From assembly GCA_016235245.1 (NCBI GenBank), contig JACRLO010000009.1, positions 1 to 64,000 on the forward strand: 64,000 nucleotides of DNA, written 5' to 3'. The position numbers were made by a program, and so were the translations under genes. Each line of letters starts with the position of its first letter. The first letter of the stretch is position 1. The DNA is from Nitrospirota bacterium (GTDB lineage Bacteria > Nitrospirota > Thermodesulfovibrionia > Thermodesulfovibrionales > UBA6898). Under the pieces are notes generated by a model. That model saw nothing but the letters and a program-made list of their open reading frames with translations, was not told where the DNA came from and searched no databases. Shown here one piece after another: positions 42,440 through 51,227 of this stretch.

Positions 42440-42670
42440 CTATACATTATTCAGAATGCCCATGAGATACCGGAACGACCTGATCTGTTTCCCCTGACAG
42501 ATTTTGTAGGCGTCTCGGATCTTCCATTCTTCCTTCTTCCGGAAAAGCCAGAAGCAATTCTCGCCGAAATAGCCGGTCATCTCGTCAGCCAGAACCTCCC
42601 ATCCTGCACGGTAGGCTCTGCAGGGTGTCTGAATTTGGAAGGCCTTTATGTTTGCTTTTAGGGATTTCAT
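42440..42670 (-). CDS. small hypothetical protein (76 aa)
   Basis: Basic and aromatic (MKSLKANIKAFQIQTPCRAYRAGW). Its start overlaps the stop of the zinc-ribbon gene by four bases. Unrecognised. Confidence 0.5.
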   Translation of the reverse strand: MKSLKANIKAFQIQTPCRAYRAGWEVLADEMTGYFGENCFWLFRKKEEWKIRDAYKICQGKQIRSFRYLMGILNNV

Positions 42671-42861
42671 ATGCTTTGGTTGTTACTTGGCTGCTCGTCA
42701 ACAGGATGATACGTCAGTTCCTGTTCTTCATATACCCTCTCCCTGAACTTGCAGTGCTCATTGCGGCATTCATAAAGAATCGTGGTTCCTCCCGGTTCTT
42801 TGTCCTCCAATAAGGCATACATGTAATACCCGCACTCCGGGCAGATTCTACCTTGACCCAT
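42667..42861 (-). CDS. small zinc-ribbon protein (64 aa)
   Basis: CPECGYYMY and CRNEHC give two knuckles of a zinc ribbon. I choose the ATG at 42861, six bases after GGAGGTG; an in-frame start three codons earlier is too close to it. Confidence 0.55.
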   Translation of the reverse strand: MGQGRICPECGYYMYALLEDKEPGGTTILYECRNEHCKFRERVYEEQELTYHPVDEQPSNNQSI

Positions 42862-42870
42862 ACATGTCAC

Positions 42871-43391
42871 CTCCTTCCATTGTTGTGTTTATCATGAAAT
42901 TATCCATAGGCGCGTTTATCCTCCAATATCTATAAATTAAATTGGAAGATAATATATAAATTTTTGGAGCAATACTTTTTTCAGCGGTTTGGATAGACCT
43001 ACCGGACAGATTGGAGGTCGGGTCGCTCGCCAGCGTTGCCCGAAATTTGATCTGTCCGCTATTAACGCATCCTTAACGAAAGAGTATCCAGCTGAAGGCG
43101 GGGCAATCGAAGTTGCAGAGTTTTTGGTTGTAGACGGAAGCCCTGAAAACCGCCGTTATTGCATTGTGAGCCAAACAAAAAGAACCTTACACACTATACG
43201 ATGGTGACTGTGCAAACGTGGCTATTAGGTAACCACTGCTTGGCGATAAGCCGAAGCTATCACCATCGTAAAATGCATAAAGTTGTCCCCTAATACTTTT
43301 GCTTGCACGTTGGTTATTGTTTGAGCTGTCTTCATAATAGCAGGCCTGCAAAAGCTGTCAAGGCAAGTTGTCCCCAGGTATAACACGGGCG
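42871..43391. other. gene-free region with cloverleaf-like structure
   Basis: A 72-codon plus-strand frame at 42989-43207 has no homology or start signal I trust. At 43197-43207 and 43260-43270 lies an 11-bp perfect inverted repeat (TACGATGGTGA). It encloses two smaller hairpins (GTGG/CCAC near 43219 and GCTTGGC/GCCGAAGC near 43240), giving a 74-base cloverleaf-like unit. AAGTTGTCCCC occurs twice after it (near 43279 and 43367). Confidence 0.35.
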
Positions 43392-44123
43392 CTACTGTTT
43401 ACTAATGTTGTTTTTGAACTGTTTTATTCCTTTTGAGATTGCGTTCTTCAGCCCATTAATAAAATCTATGCTGCTAATTTCATCCTCACTGATCCATTTA
43501 TATTCAGAAAATTCCTTCTTACTTATTTTAATATCCTTGATTATTTCATTGTTAACCTTCGAGCAGAGAAAACGCAGTCCTGGGATTATCCGCTGCGCCA
43601 GTTCCGGAGTAGGTATTTGATAGGTCTCTATTAGTCCCAATGGCTTTACATCAATACCGAATTCCTCTCTCATTTGACGCTTTATCGCCCCTTCAAAATC
43701 TTCGCCTGGCTTTACTTGACCCCCACCACATTCCCATTTGTCAGGATACAATTTTCTTGTCGATAGCCTTTTTGCTATTAGAATTCTAAGACCCTGTTTT
43801 GTTTGCTCTATGCAAACGCCAGCTACATGTGTTTCTATTTCAAATCTCTTGTCCTCCCTTGCTTCAGGCAGGAACTTCATAATATCGAAGCTAGTGACTC
43901 CAGCGATCTGGAGTAAAATGCTTACTACTTCTTCTCCCGATAAGCCTAATGCCCTTCCGATTAATTTGATTTCGTCAATAGAAAGTTCTTGTTTCCCTCG
44001 TTCTATCCGGCCTATTTTATCATTGGTCCAGCCTGTCAGTTCGGCGAGATTTTCTTGTGACAACCCTCGCTTCTTGCGGAATTCCTTTAACCAGCTATAG
44101 GTTACGGTAACTTTTTCTCTCAT
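43392..44123 (-). CDS. XRE-Nudix fusion regulator
   Basis: 243 residues. The N-terminal HTH (GLSQENLAELTGWTNDKIGRIERGKQELS) is of the Cro/C1 type; the C-terminal half has a Nudix box GGGQVKPGEDF, then REEFGID. A Nudix domain with an HTH usually senses a nucleotide such as ADP-ribose and regulates transcription. The gene precedes the element's second cluster on the other strand and may control it. I use the ATG at 44123; the upstream GTG overlaps the weak GGGAG site. Confidence 0.8.
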   Translation of the reverse strand: MREKVTVTYSWLKEFRKKRGLSQENLAELTGWTNDKIGRIERGKQELSIDEIKLIGRALGLSGEEVVSILLQIAGVTSFDIMKFLPEAREDKRFEIETHVAGVCIEQTKQGLRILIAKRLSTRKLYPDKWECGGGQVKPGEDFEGAIKRQMREEFGIDVKPLGLIETYQIPTPELAQRIIPGLRFLCSKVNNEIIKDIKISKKEFSEYKWISEDEISSIDFINGLKNAISKGIKQFKNNISKQ

Positions 44124-44234
44124 ATCTCCCACAGAAATTAAATCATATCATTTGCAAATAATGCAAATAGAAGGAACTAATCTACTAAAATCACTCTTCA
44201 CAAAAGGCGGGTCTTCAGAAATAATATAGCAGAT

Positions 44235-44417
44235 ATGAAAACACCGTATATTGAGATAGAAGCAGCTCATGATAAGGACTCTGATGGGCATAAAATCATA
44301 CTTGAGATTAGATGTCCTAATAAGCATAAACTTGCGGAAATTGCAGAAAACAAAATAATTGTCATTAAATGTCATCGTTGCAAACATATAACGAAAATTG
44401 ATTTGAAAAGACTTTAG
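44235..44417 (+). CDS. Com-like zinc-finger protein (60 aa)
   Basis: IRCPNKHKLAEIAENKIIVIKCHRCKHIT follows the pattern of Mu Com and relatives (C-x2-x..., then KCxRCK). Com activates translation of the Mu mom DNA-modification gene. Here one Cys pair is replaced by Asn/His. The weak start site makes expression uncertain. Confidence 0.5.
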   Translation: MKTPYIEIEAAHDKDSDGHKIILEIRCPNKHKLAEIAENKIIVIKCHRCKHITKIDLKRL

Positions 44418-44457
44418 CTGGACAGTGTAGATTCTGAGGCGAGAGGCCATTGAGCCC

Positions 44458-44501
44458 AAAGCCCGAGGTAGTAACTAAATGTTGCCACCTTGGGCTTTTT
44501 T
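44458..44501 (+). terminator. rho-independent terminator
   Basis: AAAGCCCGAGGTAG pairs with CCACCTTGGGCTTT across a 13-base loop (two mismatches) and ends in a T-run. It separates the Com-like gene from the next operon. Confidence 0.8.
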
Positions 44502-44540
44502 AATTTTAGCAGAGAGATTCTTAATCAGGAGGATGATGGC

Positions 44541-46364
44541 ATGAACATTTTTAGCAAGGCCAAAATATTCGTCGAAACATACCTGTTACAGAGAACTGGT
44601 GTTCCAATACAGGATGCAATCGAGACAAAATTATCGATACTCGATGCGCGTGCTCCTGAAGAACGTAAACCTTTCTCCCACTCCGTCCAGAACGATGGTG
44701 CATTAGTCAGAACCGAACTTGATCAGTCTGAGCCTGCGCTCTTGGATGAGCCGGTATTGAGGGATAGAATGGGTAACTCATATGCCGACCGCAATCAGCA
44801 GAAAGCTTCCACTACACTTGAAGAGATCTCTCGCCATGAAATGCAGATTCGGGATCTGTCCGATTCCCTCCAGGAACACGCAGAAAAAAGGGTTGAACTC
44901 CTTCAGAATACCCCAGACTATCACTATGCCAAAAGTGAAGCCTTCAGAAATAGGCTTATCTTCTATGTTGTGGGGCTGGGAGAGATAGGGGCCATGTTTG
45001 TACTCTTCGCAGACTTCTTTGGAATTGATCCGAGGAGAATAACTTCGGAAGCAACCAAGCACCCAGTATCCGTTATTGCCACGCTCTTTTTTACAATAGG
45101 TTTTTTTGTTGCGACATTGAGGATTGCAAAGCAGGTGCTGATCTCAAATCACAAAAAGTTCTGGGCTGCCTGCCTTTTGGGGATAGCTGTGTTGGTTGGG
45201 CAGATGAGGGCCATTCAGGCCAATGCCCATCTCGAAACTGATATGAACATGTGGTTCATGACACTCCTTTATACCGTCATCGGCATTATCCTACCTCTCG
45301 CAGCAGCCTACTATGGTAGAAACGGGGAGGAGGCCTCTCAGGTAGCAGGCAGTACCGATAGTGTTCAGAGACGTCTTGATGAGCAGGCAGCAGAGTATAC
45401 CACTCGCATCGAAGAGGCCAATCAGGCCAGGACCCAGTCTCTCGAACGGATTGATCAGCTTACCAACGAGTATGTTACACATTACCAAAAGGCTCTTATG
45501 CAACGGGAGCAATCAAAAAGGGACTGGGAAGCCCACCAGAGGCACGTTGAAGCATATGTTTCGCAAATGCGCTACTTTTACAATTTCTGGACTGGATGGA
45601 ACGCACGTGGCATGACCATGCCAAAGCTGCTCAAGAGTGGTCTCCAGGCGACCGCACTAATCCTACTTGTTCTGATCGTTACCCTTTCGAGTTGTCACAA
45701 AGCCCATGCCGAGGACCAATTCAATCTCCTTGCCGTCTGCGATAGGAGCAGTTCGGCAGGTGGGATCTCCTGCACAGCCGATGCACTCAATAATGCCGGA
45801 ACCTATTGGATAAGAAAGGCAGATGATGCCGGCGGTGGAATATTCGAGCTGTTTCTGATTGACCAGGGCTTTGACACTGCTATAATCCTTTTTTCTGCTG
45901 AATACCCTGAAAAATTCCCCGGCCCTGTCAGTTCGCACAAAAAGAAATGGCGAAATGATTTTATACAGAGGCTAACCGATGTCACCAAGTCACTTCCCAC
46001 AAACAAGGGCTCGGCTGTTGTCGAGGCGATCTATCGAGCGTCAATTCGGATGCCGGATAGAGGTGAGAATCTTCTTTATATCCTCTCCGACATGCGCCAA
46101 CAGAATAAGGACTTCAATTTCGAAAAGACTGTCCCTACAGACAAGGAGTTTCTTCGTTGGCTTGATAAAAGCTCTATCAAACCTGCATTCAAGGCATCGA
46201 CAAGTATCATTGCCTGTGGCATCCACCCCTATACTCCTGATCAAACAAGTCGTATGACCACTAATAACTATGATCGCTTATTGAAACTCTGGAGAGCCGT
46301 CTTCACACAATGGGGTGTGAAGGCTACCATCACCGAGGCATGCAGCCTCAAAACTACGGAATAG
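44541..46364 (+). CDS. membrane protein with vWA-like domain
   Basis: 607 residues. Four transmembrane helices lie in the first half (FYVVGLGEIGAMFVLFADFF, VIATLFFTIGFFVATL, AACLLGIAVLVGQM, FMTLLYTVIGIILPLAAAYY) with a coiled coil between (DEQAAEYTTRIEEANQARTQ). A further hydrophobic stretch (ATALILLVLIVTLSSC) precedes a C-terminal von Willebrand-type domain (LLAVCDRSSSAGG, a D-x-S-x-S MIDAS-like motif). Probably part of a membrane complex with the genes that follow. Start at 44541 behind AGGAGGATG. Confidence 0.65.
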   Translation: MNIFSKAKIFVETYLLQRTGVPIQDAIETKLSILDARAPEERKPFSHSVQNDGALVRTELDQSEPALLDEPVLRDRMGNSYADRNQQKASTTLEEISRHEMQIRDLSDSLQEHAEKRVELLQNTPDYHYAKSEAFRNRLIFYVVGLGEIGAMFVLFADFFGIDPRRITSEATKHPVSVIATLFFTIGFFVATLRIAKQVLISNHKKFWAACLLGIAVLVGQMRAIQANAHLETDMNMWFMTLLYTVIGIILPLAAAYYGRNGEEASQVAGSTDSVQRRLDEQAAEYTTRIEEANQARTQSLERIDQLTNEYVTHYQKALMQREQSKRDWEAHQRHVEAYVSQMRYFYNFWTGWNARGMTMPKLLKSGLQATALILLVLIVTLSSCHKAHAEDQFNLLAVCDRSSSAGGISCTADALNNAGTYWIRKADDAGGGIFELFLIDQGFDTAIILFSAEYPEKFPGPVSSHKKKWRNDFIQRLTDVTKSLPTNKGSAVVEAIYRASIRMPDRGENLLYILSDMRQQNKDFNFEKTVPTDKEFLRWLDKSSIKPAFKASTSIIACGIHPYTPDQTSRMTTNNYDRLLKLWRAVFTQWGVKATITEACSLKTTE

Positions 46365-46376
46365 GAGGAAAAGGTT

Positions 46377-47279
46377 ATGAAGAAGTCTCTGTTCATAGGT
46401 GGAGCACACAGGGGTGGTCAGGCAATTACCGTGGAGGCTCTGAAGACAGAGCCTCGCTACAACCACGTGGCAATCGCTGACCCAAAAGAAGATAGAGCAG
46501 ACCGTCTGATGCTCGACTGGAGAAGTCATGGTGTCGGCGCAACTGGTTATAAAGAGCCCTGTGAATCTGCGATCGAAAAGATCGAGGCTGATGAGGTCAT
46601 CCTTGCCATAGACACGGTTGCTCCTATGTCTTCAGTACTTCGGAAAACCGATTTGCCGACCCAGTGGCAGCTGTTGGCCAGAGGTATCGGAACTCATGGC
46701 CCGGTTATTGGTCTTGCCGGCACTTTGATTAAGGGTGACACAGTTAGCCGGGAATCATCGGTGAGATTGATTGATGTCCTGAGCTCGTTCATTAGACCTC
46801 AAAGTTCCAGCCAGATAAGGATGAACCCGCTCAATGCGGATGGTCTGCACATTATGAGAAAGAAGATATCCGACCATACGGTCAGAAGGATTGGATTTCT
46901 GGACCGTGAGCCTGATGACATTAAGGGCGGACCGTTGAACATTCTTTGGGGGCAGAAGGAATATCCTCTTCTCATTCAGAACAAACCCTCTGGAGAGAAG
47001 TGGAAAGAGGTAAAGGAGCAGGTCATGGAAGCAGATCTGCCCCACAATCTCGAAGGCAGCTCCGAATATGCAGTTGCGACAATTGGCAATAAGAATGTCG
47101 ACTTCTTTGTTGTTGAGTCTGCTGGCAAACGGCGCTCAGTCAGGTTTCATATGCCGCTCATCCATCTCCTTCAGGGCAACGCTGGCGAGAGCAGAAACTT
47201 AGGCCGACTCCTGGGCTCTGTGGCAGCAGGTCTTCTGGGTTTGGCCCCGGTCATGGCAGCCGCTGTTGTGACTGATTGA
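46377..47279 (+). CDS. Rossmann-like hypothetical protein
   Basis: 300 residues. FIGGAHRGGQAITVEAL followed by HVAIADPKED suggests a nucleotide-binding Rossmann fold; VILAIDTVAPMSSVLRKTDLP follows. The C-terminal part ends in a hydrophobic helix (VAAGLLGLAPVMAAAVV), so it may be membrane-attached. It starts 13 bp after the vWA protein gene, so they likely act together. No family named. Confidence 0.5.
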   Translation: MKKSLFIGGAHRGGQAITVEALKTEPRYNHVAIADPKEDRADRLMLDWRSHGVGATGYKEPCESAIEKIEADEVILAIDTVAPMSSVLRKTDLPTQWQLLARGIGTHGPVIGLAGTLIKGDTVSRESSVRLIDVLSSFIRPQSSSQIRMNPLNADGLHIMRKKISDHTVRRIGFLDREPDDIKGGPLNILWGQKEYPLLIQNKPSGEKWKEVKEQVMEADLPHNLEGSSEYAVATIGNKNVDFFVVESAGKRRSVRFHMPLIHLLQGNAGESRNLGRLLGSVAAGLLGLAPVMAAAVVTD

Positions 47280-47285
47280 AACCTG

Positions 47286-47329
47286 TCGATAACCCCAGGT
47301 TAATAACGGTCTTGTCCTGGGGTTATCGA
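47286..47329. repeat. 14-bp perfect inverted repeat
   Basis: TCGATAACCCCAGG and its exact complement CCTGGGGTTATCGA flank a 16-base loop, between the Rossmann-like gene and the small membrane-protein gene. No T-run. The core GATAACCCCAG also occurs at 18061-18071. A protein-binding site or mRNA-processing hairpin is possible. Confidence 0.6.
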
Positions 47330-47337
47330 ACAATGCC

Positions 47338-47622
47338 ATGAATATAGCGAGGACAGCTCTAAAATGGATACTTATTTTTGCGGCAATAACATACCTCATG
47401 CGGCATCTCCACTTCAGGGAATCTGAGATGCTCTTAGTTGTGACAATTATTATATTGATATTAGCTCTTATGCTTATGAAGAAATGGTTCCCATTTGCCT
47501 TTAACGTAATGAAGAGTTTAGCTCTCTGGAGTGTCAGATCATTGGCATCGGTGCTTTGGCAAAAAAAGGAGCGAAAGGGTGGAGCAAGTGTGCGCTCACA
47601 GCGACTAAGGTGGAGGCCATAA
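47338..47622 (+). CDS. small membrane protein
   Basis: 94 residues with two hydrophobic helices (ALKWILIFAAITYLM and LLVVTIIILILALMLM) and a basic C-terminus. In a compact cluster with the next gene, which starts two bases after its stop. Confidence 0.55.
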   Translation: MNIARTALKWILIFAAITYLMRHLHFRESEMLLVVTIIILILALMLMKKWFPFAFNVMKSLALWSVRSLASVLWQKKERKGGASVRSQRLRWRP

Positions 47623-47623
47623 C

Positions 47624-47983
47624 ATGTTTTTGACCGGGAACGTCAGAACCAGAAGGCAGATGATCTCTTTTTTATACCATCTGGCGGTTTTGACAGTCAG
47701 TCTCCTTGGAATAAGCGCAGGCATTAATCTGATGTTCTACCTATTGGCTTTTCATCTGCTCACGTTCCGGGTTATCCCGATAGTGCGCCTGATACAGGAA
47801 GCTCTCATACCAGAGGCCGTCTGCTTTGCCTGCGGACAGGAAGTGGAGCTTGTGAACCAGTACCGCTGCGGTTGCGGTTATATCTCTCCCAGAGAGAGAC
47901 ACATTTTCAGTCCCTGTCCATTATGCGGGCAATCTTTCTTGTGGATTGTCTGTCCTGCCTGTGAGACATCAATCCTGATATGA
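47624..47983 (+). CDS. membrane-anchored zinc-ribbon protein
   Basis: 119 residues. Two N-terminal helices (YHLAVLTVSLLGISAGINLMFYLLAF) are followed by several Cys pairs: CFACG, CGCG, CPLCG and CPAC, enough for two zinc sites. Part of the putative transfer cluster. Confidence 0.6.
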   Translation: MFLTGNVRTRRQMISFLYHLAVLTVSLLGISAGINLMFYLLAFHLLTFRVIPIVRLIQEALIPEAVCFACGQEVELVNQYRCGCGYISPRERHIFSPCPLCGQSFLWIVCPACETSILI

Positions 47984-47998
47984 ATGGGGTGAAAGGCG

Positions 47999-50920
47999 AT
48001 GGGCATTATTGAAGAGAAAAGAAAGAAAATCCTAAGGGAGATGGAGGCAGGGCGTGGTTCAGCAATAATCTTTCCCCATCCTGTGTCACTGGAGCCACCA
48101 TATTTGCCGTTTAATCTGCAGGCGAGGAAGGCCTCTATTTTTGAATCCATTTTCAATCGCATATCTGAGGATCATCCAGTTGGATCGAATCCAGCCCAGG
48201 CACGCATTTCTCGCCTGAATTGCATACGCATTAAGCCCTCAAGAGAAGACAAAAACAGCATAGATACTGCCGAACAGTTTCTCATATCGCTGCCGTCTGA
48301 AAGTCCAATTGCCTTTGAAATCATCGGTTCCAATAGGAAAGTTAGTTATCAGGTCATTGTTGCCGAAAATCAGTGTTCTCAGACGGTTTCTCACATAAGA
48401 TCTCATTTTCCAGAGGCAGATGTCTCTATTGATAAAGATCTTGTCTCTGGCTTATCATCACGTTCCGTAGCACGCGCCTATCGCCTTATAGCCTCACCGT
48501 TTTTTGTCCTGTCTTCAGTTGCCGATTCCTCTCTCGACCCTTTGCGGAGCCTCTTTGGTCTTCTGAGTGAGCTTGACCAAGGCCGGGCAGGGATTCTTCA
48601 GGTTCTCTTTGCCCCTGTTGCCAATGATTGGAAGGACAATATGAGACGAGCCTCAAGAAGTCCCTATGACCCAGCGCAGTCTCCCTTTGTCGACCTGCCG
48701 GGTCTGCCCAAGATTGTGGACAAGAAGACTACCAAACCGCTCTTTGCTGTCAGTCTCAGGATGCTGGCTTCTGACAAGGCCCTCCTTGTATCCATGGAGC
48801 AGTTTTTGAGACAGTTTGATAACGCTGAAACCGGATTGACGGGTATTCCCGGTATCTATCCGATCGAAAGCATTCAGGCACGTAACAGCTTTGTTCATGG
48901 GTCTCTGTTAAACTCGGCAGAACTTTCATATTTTGTCCATTTACCGGCACCTGAGATTCTCGAATCGATGCCTGCTATTGAACAGGCAGTGAAGTCCTAT
49001 CCGGTTCCCGAAGAATACCTCTCAGGAGGACCGGTCCTCGGAACAAACACCTATAGAGGCACAAAAAAGTCTGTGTGCCATAGCAGACATCTTCCGAACC
49101 AGCACGTCTATGAATCCGGAAAATCCGGTTTTGGAAAGTCTAACCTAATCCTGACGACTGTAATGCAGAGGATCAACAATGGAGACGGCGTATGTGTTTT
49201 CGATCCCCACGGTGCCCTAATCAGGCACGGTATCCTGCCCAGAATTTCGAAAATGAGAGTCGAAGATGTGATCTACTTCAATGCCGGAGACTTTGAGCAT
49301 CCCATGGCTGTCAATCCTCTGGCACATAACGGGACGAAGATTGAGAAGGAACATATCCGTACAGACCTCCTCAGCTTTTTTGAAGACCTCTTTGGAACAT
49401 CGCTGGGCGTAAATGTTCAGCACACCCTAAATTTTATCATCATTACACTCCTTCACTATAAAGACTCTACCCTCTCTGACATGGAAAGGCTCATGATCGA
49501 TAAGAATTGGAGGCAGAAGGTTCTTGAAGATATTGATGACGAGCGTATTCAATCATTTTGGGAGCATGAATTCCCTCTATTGGAGAAGCGGGGAGTCATA
49601 ACTACTATTACGAACAAGCTCAGCCCGCTCATCCTACCAGGCAGTACTATTGGACCGATGCTTGCCAGCCGTGAGAACAAAGTGGATTTTCTCGATGTCA
49701 TGAATAAACGGAAAGTGTTACTCTGCGACCTTTCACATGGAGATATAGGAAAACGCAACAGTCAACTGCTCGGTAAGTTGCTGGTGTCAAAGCTCCAGAT
49801 TTCCGCAATGATGCGTGAGGGCGATGGCAGGAGCCCAGACTTCTACTGCTATATCGACGAATTCCAGCATATGATCTGTCCCAGCATGGCCGATATCTTA
49901 AGTGGCGCACGAAAGTACGGTCTTCATTTGTGGCTTGCAAATCAGATGATCGGGGACATTCCAGACTACATCATGCGTCACGTTTTTAATGCCTCGACCC
50001 TGATTTTTTTTGCAACTGATTCTCCGTCGGATCAGCTGTTTGCCGAAAAAACACTCTCCCGCCGCTTCAAGGCAGAGGAGTTCGGCCGTCTCAGGAAGGG
50101 TGAGACGTATCTGAAGATGGTTGGGTCTGTCTTCAATATGACGACAGAGCTTGCGCCTGAGCCTCCATCTGTTCAGTATACGAACGAAATCATTGCCCTT
50201 TCCCGTTCCAGATATACCATTACAAAAGACTCTTCCAGAACTGAGACCGGGAAAACAGATAAAACGACAAGGTCTGCACAGCCGAAGGAATCGGCGAGCG
50301 TCAGGTCAAAGGCTGCTACAGATATCTCAGTTTCTGAGAGGACTTTTCTGGAGTGCCTGTTCCAGAATCCGACGCTTTCTGTGACCGCTATCTACAGAAA
50401 CCAGAAACTGAGTGCCTACATGGGAGATAAGCTCAAAAGGATGCTGAAAGAAAAGAGACTTGTCGAAGAGATGACAACCCATCTGGGCTCAGGATCCAGG
50501 CTTGCCAAATTCCTTATCCTTACTTCAAAGGGGTTCGATGCATTGAGCCTGAATTTCGATAGCGGCAAAGGCGGCCCCCTGCATCGTTACTGGCAGTCAG
50601 TAATAAGGCTTTATGCCGAAAATGCAGGCTACGATACGCTGATTGAGGAGTCAATCAGTGGGAGCAAGGAGTCAGTTGATATCGGACTTCGGAAAGACGG
50701 CAATAGGCTTGCTGTAGAGATCTCAGTGACCAACAGGGCAGAGTATGAACTGAGCAATGCCATTAAGTGCATGGCAGCAGGATACTCAAAGCTCATATTC
50801 CTTTTCCTGGATGAGAGCAAGATGAAGGCTTTTGGAGAGCTGATCACTGTGCGCTTTACTGAAGAAGACCTTTCAAAGATATCAATGGGACTCTTATATG
50901 ATTTCTGCCGATTCTTTTGA
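47999..50920 (+). CDS. VirD4/TraD-type coupling ATPase with C-terminal extension
   Basis: 973 residues. Walker A GKSGFGKS (374-381), FDPHGALI, LCDLSHGDIG and Walker B CYIDEFQHM (about 617-625) show the motor, related to the two other ATPases here. After it come a winged-helix region (ERTFLECLFQNPTLSVTAIYRNQ) and a terminal domain (VDIGLRKDGNRLAVEISVTNRAEYELSNAIK) that looks like a PD-(D/E)xK-type nuclease fold with Asp and Glu but without the usual Lys. It ends the second cluster, just before the integrase module. Confidence 0.85.
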   Translation: MGIIEEKRKKILREMEAGRGSAIIFPHPVSLEPPYLPFNLQARKASIFESIFNRISEDHPVGSNPAQARISRLNCIRIKPSREDKNSIDTAEQFLISLPSESPIAFEIIGSNRKVSYQVIVAENQCSQTVSHIRSHFPEADVSIDKDLVSGLSSRSVARAYRLIASPFFVLSSVADSSLDPLRSLFGLLSELDQGRAGILQVLFAPVANDWKDNMRRASRSPYDPAQSPFVDLPGLPKIVDKKTTKPLFAVSLRMLASDKALLVSMEQFLRQFDNAETGLTGIPGIYPIESIQARNSFVHGSLLNSAELSYFVHLPAPEILESMPAIEQAVKSYPVPEEYLSGGPVLGTNTYRGTKKSVCHSRHLPNQHVYESGKSGFGKSNLILTTVMQRINNGDGVCVFDPHGALIRHGILPRISKMRVEDVIYFNAGDFEHPMAVNPLAHNGTKIEKEHIRTDLLSFFEDLFGTSLGVNVQHTLNFIIITLLHYKDSTLSDMERLMIDKNWRQKVLEDIDDERIQSFWEHEFPLLEKRGVITTITNKLSPLILPGSTIGPMLASRENKVDFLDVMNKRKVLLCDLSHGDIGKRNSQLLGKLLVSKLQISAMMREGDGRSPDFYCYIDEFQHMICPSMADILSGARKYGLHLWLANQMIGDIPDYIMRHVFNASTLIFFATDSPSDQLFAEKTLSRRFKAEEFGRLRKGETYLKMVGSVFNMTTELAPEPPSVQYTNEIIALSRSRYTITKDSSRTETGKTDKTTRSAQPKESASVRSKAATDISVSERTFLECLFQNPTLSVTAIYRNQKLSAYMGDKLKRMLKEKRLVEEMTTHLGSGSRLAKFLILTSKGFDALSLNFDSGKGGPLHRYWQSVIRLYAENAGYDTLIEESISGSKESVDIGLRKDGNRLAVEISVTNRAEYELSNAIKCMAAGYSKLIFLFLDESKMKAFGELITVRFTEEDLSKISMGLLYDFCRFF

Positions 50921-50994
50921 AATATCAATATGTTCTGCGATTTCGGGCAGAAATATATACCTATTTAGAAACCAGAAATAAGACAGAATGGCAT

Positions 50995-51225
50995 ATGAAA
51001 CTCATAACAATACAAGAGCTCGCCGAACTGCTCAAAGTAAAACCCAAGACTCTGTACCAGTGGGCTGAGTTAAGGCAGATCCCTTTTCTGAAGCTCAATG
51101 GAGCCTTACGCTTTGATCTTGATGATATAGAAAAATGGCTTGCCAGCTGTAAAAAGAGCAATGGTAGCGGTTATAATCAAATTACCAAAACCGTTGCCAG
51201 TAGCCCCAGGAAAGGAGGCAATTAA
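50995..51225 (+). CDS. excisionase-like HTH protein
   Basis: 76 residues: MKLITIQELAELLKVKPKTLYQWAELRQIPFLKLNGALRFDLDDIEKWL is a MerR/excisionase-type winged helix. Such proteins guide excision by the neighbouring integrase, which starts two bases after its stop. I use the ATG at 50995; the longer frame has a weak start. Confidence 0.75.
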   Translation: MKLITIQELAELLKVKPKTLYQWAELRQIPFLKLNGALRFDLDDIEKWLASCKKSNGSGYNQITKTVASSPRKGGN

Positions 51226-51227
51226 GT

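Noticed and set aside
42989-43207. 72-codon plus-strand ORF in the gap after the zinc-ribbon gene
   Set aside because: No Shine-Dalgarno, no recognisable motif, and its 3' end runs into the 11-bp inverted repeat.
43197-43270. Integron attC site
   Set aside because: The palindrome has tRNA-like size, but no RYYYAAC/GTTRRRY core boxes and no integron integrase are present.
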